The translations under genes and the position numbers were made by a program. 22,039 bases of DNA from Candidatus Brocadiaceae bacterium (GTDB lineage Bacteria; Planctomycetota; MHYJ01; JACQXL01; CAKKQI01), in the NCBI GenBank assembly GCA_919901895.1, contig CAKKQI010000327.1:1-22039 (forward strand), read 5' to 3'. The notes under the pieces were generated by a model. It searched no databases and had not been told where the DNA came from. It saw only the letters and a program-made list of their open reading frames with translations. Below are positions 13,350-19,796 of this stretch, piece after piece. Positions within the stretch are counted from its first letter, which is position 1. Each line of letters begins with the position of its first letter.

Positions 13350-14832
13350 CTTCAAACACCTGTGCGGTGAAGACAAAGAATTGCGTATTTTTTGACTGCC
13401 AGGCATCGGTCGGCAGACCGGCTTTAAGGGAAAGACTTTCTAACATCTGGTCCCGGTTCCAGCCCTGCTCGGGTGCAACTTGAGGCAAATATACGGCCGA
13501 ATAACCACCGTTAACCAGATAAACGCCATGCGTCCCGACAATAATCTCTTCGTAATTTTTAACCGGGCGGAGCGGGCTTAAAACCGAAATATCTAGATGA
13601 ACTTCCGGCTCTTCAGCGCCGGTCATTGGTATAAAACGCGGGTCGCGCGTCGCGGCACTGATGGTATTATTGATTACCCCCTGGGCCAGCGGTTCCGGGT
13701 CAAAAATCTGGCCGATACAACCGCGCAGGCGTCCTTTTTTCATCAGCGTTACAAAAACACCCAATTCTTTTTTCAGAAGAGGAGTTAGTTCGTAATTAGA
13801 TAAATCGGGCGTTTTTTTATCTTTAAGATACATCCGCAGGGTGTCCCGGGCTAATTTGAGCAGGGTCGCCTGTTCCCGTTTGTTAAGTTTGGTTGAATCT
13901 TTTTCTGACGGTTTCATAAATATCACCGAGGCGTAACTGACCGAATGAGAATAATTCCTGGTTGCATCGCCTGAAGCATAGTAATGAAGCAATTGCCCCT
14001 GGCTTTTTTCCGGTAGCAGCGAAAGCATCAGAGCGATCGGCCGGTACCCGCAGATAGTCATACCACTTTTTTCCACATAGTCCAGAAAATTTTTAACATT
14101 GAGGTCTAAAGCGTGTTGAATGGCGGTGCGGTCGGATGCTTCAATTTCAGCCCGGACATTTTCTTTATAGGGGGTGTAATTAAACCCGGCCCCGTAATGC
14201 GTGAAATCAGAACTGGTAATAAGTAACGTTTCATCATCAATCAGCGGTTTAATTATCCGGGCGGCGGTTAAATAATCGGCCTCAGCCATTTTTCCGACCA
14301 TCAGCGGGACCAGTTTAAAATCCTGGAGGACGGTTTGCAGGAAAGGTAGTTGAATTTCCAGGGAGTGTTCGCGTTTTTCGGCTTCAGCCGCCGCGCAAAA
14401 AATCGGGTCGGCGGCCGATAATTCCCGGCAGACGGCCAGGTCTATTTCCACTAATCCTAACGGCGTCCGGTAATGGGTAAAACCGGAAACCGCGATGCCG
14501 TGATAACCCGCGTGATGACTGGGTCCGATGAGAATAACGCGCTTAATAGGTTTGTTTTTAATCAAGGCATAAAGATAAGCCGCGCCCGGGCCGGAATACT
14601 GATGACCGGCGTGCGGGGTGATGAATCCCGCGATTTTTTGCGATTGGATTTCCTGGATTAATTTCGCCGGCACTTGCGCCAGATAATTTTCTATGTCTTT
14701 TGTTAACTCAACAGGATTATTTTTATACCACGTTCCGGCCAGGGCCGCGGGGCGGATATTCTGTTCTTCGGCACGACAGAAAGTAGCTATTGATAATAGA
14801 GCCATACTTAAAAATATAAACGACAGTTTCAT
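13345..14832 (-). CDS. amrB-amrA: Exported Memo-AMMECR1 fusion (AmmeMemoRadiSam proteins B and A)
   Basis: From the ATG at 14832 the 495-residue protein starts with a Sec-type signal peptide (MKLSFIFLSMALLSIATFCR, cleavage probably after RA at about residue 21). A TTG at 14874 would add 14 residues that hide it. The Memo domain (about residues 26-290) has GTWYKNNP, the metal-site-like His residues in ITPHAGHQYSG (H74, H77) and IGPSHHAGYHG, SSDFTHYG, and the Cys of ICGYRPIALM. The AMMECR1 domain (about residues 310-495) carries RGCIG (about 370-374) and the following TRDPRF. Fusions of these two domains beside a radical SAM gene define the AmmeMemoRadiSam system. The reaction is not established in my knowledge. 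The signal peptide agrees with the Tat-like leader on AmrS. Confidence 0.9.
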   Translation of the reverse strand: MKLSFIFLSMALLSIATFCRAEEQNIRPAALAGTWYKNNPVELTKDIENYLAQVPAKLIQEIQSQKIAGFITPHAGHQYSGPGAAYLYALIKNKPIKRVILIGPSHHAGYHGIAVSGFTHYRTPLGLVEIDLAVCRELSAADPIFCAAAEAEKREHSLEIQLPFLQTVLQDFKLVPLMVGKMAEADYLTAARIIKPLIDDETLLITSSDFTHYGAGFNYTPYKENVRAEIEASDRTAIQHALDLNVKNFLDYVEKSGMTICGYRPIALMLSLLPEKSQGQLLHYYASGDATRNYSHSVSYASVIFMKPSEKDSTKLNKREQATLLKLARDTLRMYLKDKKTPDLSNYELTPLLKKELGVFVTLMKKGRLRGCIGQIFDPEPLAQGVINNTISAATRDPRFIPMTGAEEPEVHLDISVLSPLRPVKNYEEIIVGTHGVYLVNGGYSAVYLPQVAPEQGWNRDQMLESLSLKAGLPTDAWQSKNTQFFVFTAQVFEE

Positions 14833-14870
14833 GATGATTATTTTAATATAAAAAAACTTGAATGTCAATC

Positions 14871-15536
14871 TCAAAAACTATATTTTTTTACAAAGAAAGT
14901 TTTATAAATGGCAGCAATTAAAATACCGAGATGAATAGTAAATTCCGCTGCGACGGGCGGCGAAAATAAATGAAAATGCAAAAAAGACCACATTGATAAG
15001 TTGCCTGTTACAACCAATAAGATTAATAGTTTTAATCCAATCGGGTTATTTTCATAAAGTGTTTTCAAAATACTATCCCGTATTCTGGGTGCTTTCAATA
15101 AGAGCACCACAATCGTGATAATAAAGATGAAATTTAAAAAAGCAAAAAAGAAAACAAACCAATCCGGAAAGGAAACAAAAGGACTGGGCACTAATTTCAT
15201 AATCCATAATTGAACTATGATGAGCGTAACCAATGCGGCGATAACTGCGAAAATAGAAAACGACCTGTTTAATTTAATTTTGAACAACGTTGCGACAAAA
15301 GGAGTTAGGTTGCCAATTCCTAAAAACAACAACGTTATGATACTCCACACTTCCAACGGAGTAATCATCTCTTTGATATCTTTGAAATTATTAAGACTCA
15401 TTAACCAGACAAGAATTATTGTGATAAGACACATCATTTCGGGGCAAAGCATCGGAAAGAGCAGTTTGATTGATTTATAAAACAGTTTTTCTAAGTGTTC
15501 GTTGGAAAATAATACGGTTCTAAAGTTTATTTTCAT
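14871..15536 (-). CDS. Multi-pass membrane protein, unknown function
   Basis: This 221-residue protein has about six hydrophobic segments (near residues 27-46, 63-82, 93-112, 125-146, 168-185 and 197-212) separated by short basic loops, and a C-terminal KKYSF. I recognise no family. Its stop codon overlaps the alternative TTG start of the Memo-AMMECR1 gene, so the two are probably cotranscribed, and it may be the membrane partner of the exported AmmeMemoRadiSam proteins (inference). A weak promoter ends eight bases before its ATG. Confidence 0.7.
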   Translation of the reverse strand: MKINFRTVLFSNEHLEKLFYKSIKLLFPMLCPEMMCLITIILVWLMSLNNFKDIKEMITPLEVWSIITLLFLGIGNLTPFVATLFKIKLNRSFSIFAVIAALVTLIIVQLWIMKLVPSPFVSFPDWFVFFFAFLNFIFIITIVVLLLKAPRIRDSILKTLYENNPIGLKLLILLVVTGNLSMWSFLHFHLFSPPVAAEFTIHLGILIAAIYKTFFVKKYSF

Positions 15537-15544
15537 CGGAATAA

Positions 15545-15572
15545 CTTATATTTGATAGTGAATTGAAGTCAG
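15545..15572 (-). promoter_or_regulatory. Weak promoter of membrane-protein/amr unit, possibly leaderless
   Basis: Minus-strand CTGACT (15567-15572), 16-base spacer, TATAAG (15545-15550), then the ATG eight bases further (15536). The -35 box is poor (4 of 6 bases). Confidence 0.45.
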
Positions 15573-15574
15573 AC

Positions 15575-15600
15575 GCGGAAGCAAGGGCTTCCGCCTACCC
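15575..15600 (+). repeat. Small hairpin followed by CTACCC
   Basis: GCGGAAGC aagg GCTTCCGC, followed directly by CTACCC. The same layout with a different stem occurs at 20670-20696 (AACGAGG...CCTCGTT, GCCTACCC). A third, imperfect one is on the minus strand near 13192-13216. The gap 15537-15860 also contains CCCCGATgcctATCGG at 15667-15682 and the terminator below, but no gene. Confidence 0.6.
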
Positions 15601-15721
15601 TTATTCATATAAAACAATATTAACAAACGGTCTGGTTTCGCCAAGTGTTTTTTTTTGATGGTCAAGCCCCGATGCCTATCGGAGCAAGCAGTCAATTAAC
15701 AAAAACAATTCCGGTTAAAGT

Positions 15722-15765
15722 AAAAAAGGCAGGAGTGGATGTTATTTCCATTTCCTGCCTTTTTG
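15722..15765 (-). terminator. Intrinsic terminator of the RRM gene
   Basis: Arms AAAAGGCAGGA (15724-15734) and TCCTGCCTTTT (15753-15763) form a strong stem with T-runs on both sides. On the minus strand it lies about 100 bases after the RRM stop. The symmetry means it could also stop plus-strand transcription. Confidence 0.85.
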
Positions 15766-15860
15766 GTGTAAACTGAAACTCAACAACTTAACTTGAATAT
15801 TCCGGTTTAAATAACCGGAAGATAAATGATTAGTTATCCGCGTTACAGTTCGTGCCAAGA

Positions 15861-16187
15861 TTAATAGCGGTCTCTGCGATTTCCGCCACCGCCGGAGTCA
15901 CGGTTACCGTATCCGCCGCCCGGTCTGGAGCTTCTCGGTTCCATCGGCTTGGCTTCATTGACGGTCAGACTGCGCCCGTCAAGTTCCTTGCCATTGAACA
16001 ACTCAATTGCCTTGGCCGCTTCTTCATTGGTGGCCATCTCTACAAAACCAAAGCCCTTTGAGCGTCCGGTATCCCGGTCTACGATGACCTTTACGGTTTC
16101 CACGGTTCCGGCTTGAGCAAAGGTCTGTCTCAAGGTTTCCTCTGCGGTGTCATATGACAATCCGCCCACATAGAGTTTCTTCCCCAT
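15861..16187 (-). CDS. Glycine-rich RRM RNA-binding protein
   Basis: This 108-residue protein is a single RRM with RNP2 (KLYVGGLS, residues 4-11) and RNP1 (RSKGFGFVEM, about residues 42-51), followed by a short Gly/Arg-rich tail (RPGGGYGNRDSGGGGNRRDR). This is the layout of bacterial and cyanobacterial Rbp-type proteins, which bind single-stranded RNA and are often cold-induced. It is monocistronic, with a near-perfect promoter, a leader of about 130 bases and its own terminator. Spacing of AAAGGGA to the ATG is five to six bases. The long, pairable leader suggests post-transcriptional, perhaps temperature-linked, control. Confidence 0.95.
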   Translation of the reverse strand: MGKKLYVGGLSYDTAEETLRQTFAQAGTVETVKVIVDRDTGRSKGFGFVEMATNEEAAKAIELFNGKELDGRSLTVNEAKPMEPRSSRPGGGYGNRDSGGGGNRRDRY

Positions 16188-16319
16188 AGTGTCCCTTTCT
16201 TAATACCCTAAAATAAATTATTATCGCCTCGTTTAGCGTTTATTTCCCGATTATTCGGGATTTCGGCTCACGGGACTGATTTTTGAATAGGGCGGTTAGG
16301 GTACGACCGCTTCTAAAAC
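16188..16319 (-). promoter_or_regulatory. Structured 5' leader of the RRM gene
   Basis: On the minus strand TACCCTAA (16303-16296) near the 5' end is exactly complementary to TTAGGGTA (16211-16204), just upstream of the AAAGGGA ribosome binding site. A local GCGGT...ACCGC hairpin and a TCCCGA/TCGGGA hairpin lie between. Long-range pairing next to the ribosome site could control translation. Confidence 0.5.
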
Positions 16320-16325
16320 TTTATA

Positions 16326-16354
16326 ACTATATCTTATTTTGGAGATGATGTCAA
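16326..16354 (-). promoter_or_regulatory. Strong sigma70-type promoter of the RRM gene
   Basis: Minus-strand TTGACA (16349-16354), 17-base spacer, TATAGT (16326-16331). Predicted transcription start near 16319. Confidence 0.8.
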
Positions 16355-16441
16355 TATTTTATTTGATTATTCCGCAAAAATTCCGGGGACACCGAGCGTG
16401 TCTAAAAACTCAGCCGACCGGTTACAAGTCAATATATTTAT

Positions 16442-16592
16442 ACCCAGCAGACTGTGTCATAATGTCATTACGAGGAGTCCCCCGATGGACATCGGGGGGC
16501 GACGAAGTAATCGCATTAAATAGAGATTGCTTCCCCCGATTTGCATCGGGGTCGCAATGACAAAAAGAGGATTATGACACAGTCTGCCGGGT
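16442..16592. mobile_element. MITE-like element with 22-bp terminal inverted repeats
   Basis: ACCCAGCAGACTGTGTCATA(AT) at 16442-16463 and its reverse complement at 16571-16592 match at 21 of 22 positions. Between them lies a palindromic repeat of the GTCATT(G/A)CGAGG type (16464-16560). Both of its arms carry a further CCCCCGAT...ATCGGGG hairpin (16479-16498 and 16533-16551). No ORF is inside. No obvious target-site duplication is visible. It adjoins the truncated hicA. Confidence 0.7.
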
Positions 16593-16596
16593 GGTG

Positions 16597-16695
16597 TTAT
16601 TCTTCCCCGATTTCTTCTTCGGGCACCCGGGCGCCTTCACGGACAAGACGACATCCGTGTTGCCTGAGATATTTAATGAATTCCCTCCTTTTCAT
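16597..16695 (-). pseudogene. hicA: Truncated HicA toxin
   Basis: ATG overlaps the hicB stop (TAATG at 16697-16693). The first ~20 residues, MKRREFIKYLRQHGCRLVRE, are the HicA N-terminus. The sequence then turns into GARVPEEEIGEE and stops after 32 residues, at the edge of the MITE-like element. HicA proteins are about 60-80 residues, and the catalytic His that follows the REGG-like turn is missing. The toxin should be inactive. Confidence 0.7.
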
Positions 16696-16916
16696 TATAC
16701 CTCTACGGAGATATTTTCTTTAATGATATTCTTGGAATTAATTCCTTTTTCCGCGATTGCGCGGTTGGTTTCAATTATCAGCTTAAGCGCTTCTTTAAGA
16801 TTTTCCCTTGTCTCGGCAAGTGTTTTTCCTTGTGTATTAATGCCCGGTATTTCTTCAACGTAGCCAATATACCAATCGTCATGCTTTTCAATTAGGGCAG
16901 TGAATCTATTACGCAT
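16695..16916 (-). CDS. hicB: HicB-family antitoxin
   Basis: I start at the ATG at 16916, which has GGAGG five bases upstream; the longer frame adds 12 unlikely residues. The 73-residue product has the HicB partial RNase H-like fold signature: FTALIEKHDDWYIGYVEEIP, GINTQGKTLAETRENLKEAL, then a helix ending near IIETN. HicB neutralises the HicA mRNA interferase and often represses its own promoter. A consensus promoter precedes it. Because hicA is truncated, this antitoxin is probably an orphan, or serves as an immunity relic. No C-terminal DNA-binding domain is visible. Confidence 0.9.
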   Translation of the reverse strand: MRNRFTALIEKHDDWYIGYVEEIPGINTQGKTLAETRENLKEALKLIIETNRAIAEKGINSKNIIKENISVEV

Positions 16917-16940
16917 AGTAACCTCCGTTATTATATATAA

Positions 16941-16969
16941 AGAATAGCACATTCAAATCTGCCTGTCAA
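16941..16969 (-). promoter_or_regulatory. Sigma70-type promoter of hicB
   Basis: Minus-strand TTGACA (16964-16969), 17-base spacer, TATTCT (16941-16946), short leader with GGAGG before the ATG. Confidence 0.75.
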
Positions 16970-16990
16970 GGCAAATTTTATTTGAAGTAA

Positions 16991-17014
16991 GGGGTATGTC
17001 GTACGCCATACCCC
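16991..17014 (-). terminator. Possible terminator after the 266-residue gene
   Basis: GGGGTATG (16991-16998) and CATACCCC (17007-17014) form a perfect 8-bp stem about 20 bases after the stop at 17035. The following minus-strand sequence is only moderately T-rich, so termination strength is uncertain. Confidence 0.45.
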
Positions 17015-17034
17015 TCACCCTGACTGCATACTTT

Positions 17035-17835
17035 CTACAGTGTACTTACCTGAATCTCCAGGAACAACGCATCATCAATCAGCACCCAATCGCAGTGACT
17101 ATCGCCTCCGGTGGCAAACGGCGTGTAATCAGCCGATTGAAAACCGGCGATAATCATATTTCCCTGGTCATTCCGTTTGACTATCTGGGTCGGATTGAAA
17201 TTATGCATAACAATCCTTACGCCGGACTGCAGCAGGAACTGGGCCAGCGCCGCCTTAAAAGCCGGCCTCAAACCAGACGGGTCTTCCTTGACGATGTTCA
17301 CCGGACCGCCGGCCAGTATTTCATCGCCGGCCCTGAGCATCCCTTCAACCGTTGGGTCTCTGGTCAGCCATAGGGGAGCGATGGAAACAACCGATTTACC
17401 GATGGTCTTCTCGCCGGTAAAAGGCAGTGTCCGCGAAGCCACCCGGCGGTTGTAACGTTCTCTGGCATTATCAACCCGTTCCTTAAACCGTTTGGCTTCC
17501 ACTCCATCCACGGTTTCAAACATATGCTCAAGCCCTGAGTTGTAACTCTCAAAGGCATCGCTCAAGTTTGTCCGCTGGAAAGCCACGATACTGCCGCGTC
17601 CTTTACCGCTTCGGGATTCAAAATCCTGGTCAATCATCGGCGCCCAAGCCGTGGCGGCCGGTTGAGCCAAACGGTTCTTGAAAGTCGCCTCATCCGGAAT
17701 CCGGAGTTTCCGCTTGATGTTAATCCGGGCAGCGTTGCTTTTTAGACCTTCCTGCCACTGGTCAACCATATGGTTAGGCGCGTGGGTCAGGTTCAGCGGT
17801 ATCATCAACTGGACCTTACTTATGATAGTAGCCAT
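17035..17835 (-). CDS. Unknown protein (266 aa)
   Basis: I do not recognise this 266-residue soluble protein. The N-terminus (MATIISKVQLMIPLNLTHAP) has no signal peptide or membrane segment. The middle is basic and helical (GVEAKRFKERVDNARERYNR), and the C-terminal part looks like alternating strands (FLLQSGVRIVMHNFNPTQIV, then MIIAGFQSADYTPF). AAGGTG lies upstream of the ATG. It follows a small YvrJ-like membrane protein in the same direction, with a 119-base gap that also contains an open 18-codon piece ending KMVANVF. A phage-like or secreted-particle role is possible but unsupported. Confidence 0.65.
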   Translation of the reverse strand: MATIISKVQLMIPLNLTHAPNHMVDQWQEGLKSNAARINIKRKLRIPDEATFKNRLAQPAATAWAPMIDQDFESRSGKGRGSIVAFQRTNLSDAFESYNSGLEHMFETVDGVEAKRFKERVDNARERYNRRVASRTLPFTGEKTIGKSVVSIAPLWLTRDPTVEGMLRAGDEILAGGPVNIVKEDPSGLRPAFKAALAQFLLQSGVRIVMHNFNPTQIVKRNDQGNMIIAGFQSADYTPFATGGDSHCDWVLIDDALFLEIQVSTL

Positions 17836-17954
17836 ATTTTTTTCACCTTCTTTACTAATTTAAAACCAGTTAGCCGCGTTGGGTTAGAAAACGTTGGCCA
17901 CCATTTTCAATTCTTGCGCCTTCGCTAAAAAACCAACTGATTATTAATAATTGA

Positions 17955-18131
17955 TTACCGATTGTTTTGAATAAGTCCCTTTAATGTTCCGGTTAAACTC
18001 TCTTGCTGTTGGGTTAGTTCCCTGATGGCTGCCGTATTATTATGGATTAATTTCCGCAGGTCAAAATAGAGCAACAGCGTAATCACGATGGGAAAACCCG
18101 TGGCGTGGATTAACTTAACGATTTCTTCCAT
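17955..18131 (-). CDS. YvrJ-like / holin-like small membrane protein (58 aa)
   Basis: ATG at 18131, with GAGGTGA six to seven bases upstream, and TAA at 17957-17955 give 58 residues. The sequence MEEIVKLIHATGFPIVITLL, then LYFDLRKLIHNNTAAIRELT, has one membrane helix after a conserved-looking GFPI and a helical polar tail. This is the pattern of YvrJ-family proteins and, more loosely, of BhlA/UviB holin-like proteins. It precedes the 266-residue gene in the same direction. Function is not known to me; a small membrane component for the downstream protein is conceivable. Confidence 0.7.
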   Translation of the reverse strand: MEEIVKLIHATGFPIVITLLLYFDLRKLIHNNTAAIRELTQQQESLTGTLKGLIQNNR

Positions 18132-18246
18132 AATAAATCACCTCGCTTTCTACTTATTCAAGCAGGTGGAAAGATTTTGCCTGATTTGAGAAAACAAAAA
18201 AGCGGCGATTTGGTATAACTGATGAGATGATAAAGAAATAAATTTT

Positions 18247-18576
18247 TCAGTTATCTTCAAGAGGCGGAAGGGATTTGCCGTATTTCAGTCCTAATGCGAT
18301 ATTTATTTTCTTAATAATCTTACTTTTCCGATTTCTAATAGTCCGTTCGCTTATTTGTAAAACTTTGGCCAGAAGTTTGTCCTCAATTTGCCCGTTATTT
18401 TTAATGGCTGTCAGGTAAGCCAATTTGATAAGTTCAATTTCAGACGGTTCAAGATTGATTAACAAAGGGGCGAAGCGGGTGATAAAATTATCAAAGGAAG
18501 GCGGGCGTCCAGCCGGAATGACATTATCCAGGTCGTTTGTCTTTAGGTCATCATAATCTTGTTCGTAATTACCCAT
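18247..18576 (-). CDS. Small helix-turn-helix regulator
   Basis: This 109-residue protein has an acidic N-terminal arm (GNYEQDYDDLKTNDLDN) and a helical C-terminal half, LEPSEIELIKLAYLTAIKNN followed by KLLAKVLQISERTIRNRKSK. The latter reads as a helix-turn-helix like region 4 of sigma factors or LuxR-type domains. It lies between the small-membrane-protein pair and the HNH group, in the same direction, separated from the latter by a strong terminator, so it has its own promoter and may control the YvrJ-like/266-residue genes (inference). Confidence 0.6.
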   Translation of the reverse strand: MGNYEQDYDDLKTNDLDNVIPAGRPPSFDNFITRFAPLLINLEPSEIELIKLAYLTAIKNNGQIEDKLLAKVLQISERTIRNRKSKIIKKINIALGLKYGKSLPPLEDN

Positions 18577-18619
18577 TTGGAATAGCCCATTAATTTTTAT
18601 AGATTCATCAATTAATTAT

Positions 18620-18670
18620 AAAAAAAGGCCGGACTATCCCTTTCTTATTTGAGAGGGGACAATCCGGCCT
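18620..18670 (-). terminator. Intrinsic terminator of the HNH cluster
   Basis: Arms AGGCCGGA (18626-18633) and TCCGGCCT (18663-18670), extended inside by TCCCT/AGGGGA, with an A-run at 18620-18626 that gives U residues on the minus strand. It lies about 60 bases after the stop at 18733. Confidence 0.85.
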
Positions 18671-18732
18671 CCGGTTTTCCGGTCAGCGGTTGCGAAATGA
18701 AATTAAATCAATACTTAAGCGTTCTATCTCCT

Positions 18733-19227
18733 TTATTCATTTCTTGCTTCATATATATTAATTAAAGCTTTTAGTGTTTCTGGTAAATAGATTGCAACTT
18801 CATTTTTCCCGTCAAAATATCCATCTGCCTGAGCATTTTCCCAATGCAAGCGAGCCTCTTCATAATACGGAAAATGCAATCTTCTGCAAAAATCTGTCCA
18901 TTCCCTAAGATCCTGCACATGAGGCCCTGAAAACTGTGGACTATGAATAGGACCTATATCAATAAGTGTTAATAGTTGAGCAAGGCCATTATTTCCAACA
19001 AATTCACTTAAAGCGATAGTATTCCAAGTACCAGTTTTTTCGTATTTGTAGCAATTCCCGTCAGGTTTTTTAGGGGATTTAGAAGCATGATGAACAATAC
19101 GAAAATCTTTTGCCTTATAATGATTTCCTTCGACCCCTTCAATATATTCAATATATCCATCTTCGATATCTTTAATAATTTTTCCGCACCCGTCGCATAT
19201 CCACTGTTTTAACGGTTGTAATTTCAT
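18733..19227 (-). CDS. Unknown protein with N-terminal Cys pair
   Basis: The 164-residue product begins MKLQPLKQWICDGCGKIIKD; the CDGC pair looks like half of a zinc ribbon, but I see no second CXXC pair, only a lone Cys in GNCYKYEK and one in FCRRLHF. The rest is mixed, with DFRIVHHASKSP and a helical C-terminus (LPETLKALINIYEARN). I do not recognise a family. AAGGGA lies upstream of the ATG. It is the last gene before the strong terminator and is 40 bases after the HNH gene. Confidence 0.65.
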   Translation of the reverse strand: MKLQPLKQWICDGCGKIIKDIEDGYIEYIEGVEGNHYKAKDFRIVHHASKSPKKPDGNCYKYEKTGTWNTIALSEFVGNNGLAQLLTLIDIGPIHSPQFSGPHVQDLREWTDFCRRLHFPYYEEARLHWENAQADGYFDGKNEVAIYLPETLKALINIYEARNE

Positions 19228-19267
19228 TTTGTCCCTTTTTTATAAAAGTTTTTTAATGCAGCACTTT

Positions 19268-19582
19268 TTAGTTTGTTAGTTTACAAGTCCAATCAGGATA
19301 ATTATCGCTTTTATGCCGATTGTTTTCCCAATGTAATGGTTGAAGATTGCTTAAATCATCTGTCCCCCCTTTAGCAACAGGTTTTATATGGTCTATTTCC
19401 CAACCGTATTGAATTGTTTTTCCATATTCAAATTTTTTAATGATAGCCCCACAGGTATCTTTCTTGAAACCTAATACTTGGCTTGGTACACTTGATGTAG
19501 ATTCCGCCTTGACCCATACTTGGTTGATAATTTGTTCGTCAAAAGAACGCCCTGAGACATTGGTATTAAATTGTCTTTGCAT
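19268..19582 (-). CDS. HNH endonuclease domain protein (104 aa)
   Basis: The C-terminal half carries the HNH core: GWEIDHIKPVAKGGTDDLSN then LQPLHWENNRHKSDN, with D-H (catalytic His), N and H in the usual spacing. An N-terminal segment with one Cys (KKDTCGAIIKK) lacks the usual CXXC pairs. HNH proteins of this size act as DNA nucleases in restriction, phage packaging or homing. AGGAG nine to ten bases upstream supports the ATG. Neighbours are DUF2292-like and unknown genes, and a DNA methyltransferase follows on the opposite strand, so a defence or phage origin is plausible but unproven. Confidence 0.85.
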   Translation of the reverse strand: MQRQFNTNVSGRSFDEQIINQVWVKAESTSSVPSQVLGFKKDTCGAIIKKFEYGKTIQYGWEIDHIKPVAKGGTDDLSNLQPLHWENNRHKSDNYPDWTCKLTN

Positions 19583-19598
19583 GTTTATTCGTCTCCTT

Positions 19599-19796
19599 TC
19601 AATTAAATTTTATCTTTTCCGTTGATTTCTCGGCTGAAACCGGCAGACCGTCCTGTATCTGAATTTTCTGCAATTCGCCGAATCTGATTTTCTCGCAGTA
19701 GCGGATAAATTTTAACCAAGACGATGATATTTCTCTTGTGATTTTTAGTTCTCTTTCGTTTGTAGTGCGAGAAATTTTGCTTATAGCATTTCCCAT
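19599..19796 (-). CDS. DUF2292-like small protein (65 aa)
   Basis: The ATG overlaps the upstream stop (TAATG), with GGGAG at good distance, implying coupling. The C-terminal pattern RYCEKIRFGELQKIQIQDG followed by LPVSAEKSTEKIKF fits the short DUF2292 family (I.yG...I.iqdG.p...ek..k), whose function is unknown. It is probably cotranscribed with the 216-residue gene before it and the HNH gene after it (16 bases). Confidence 0.65.
   Translation of the reverse strand: MGNAISKISRTTNERELKITREISSSWLKFIRYCEKIRFGELQKIQIQDGLPVSAEKSTEKIKFN

Noticed and set aside
17836..17954. Open 18-codon piece ending KMVANVF between the YvrJ-like and 266-residue genes
   Set aside because: No start codon with a ribosome site gives more than a few residues; it may be a remnant but is not supportable as a gene.
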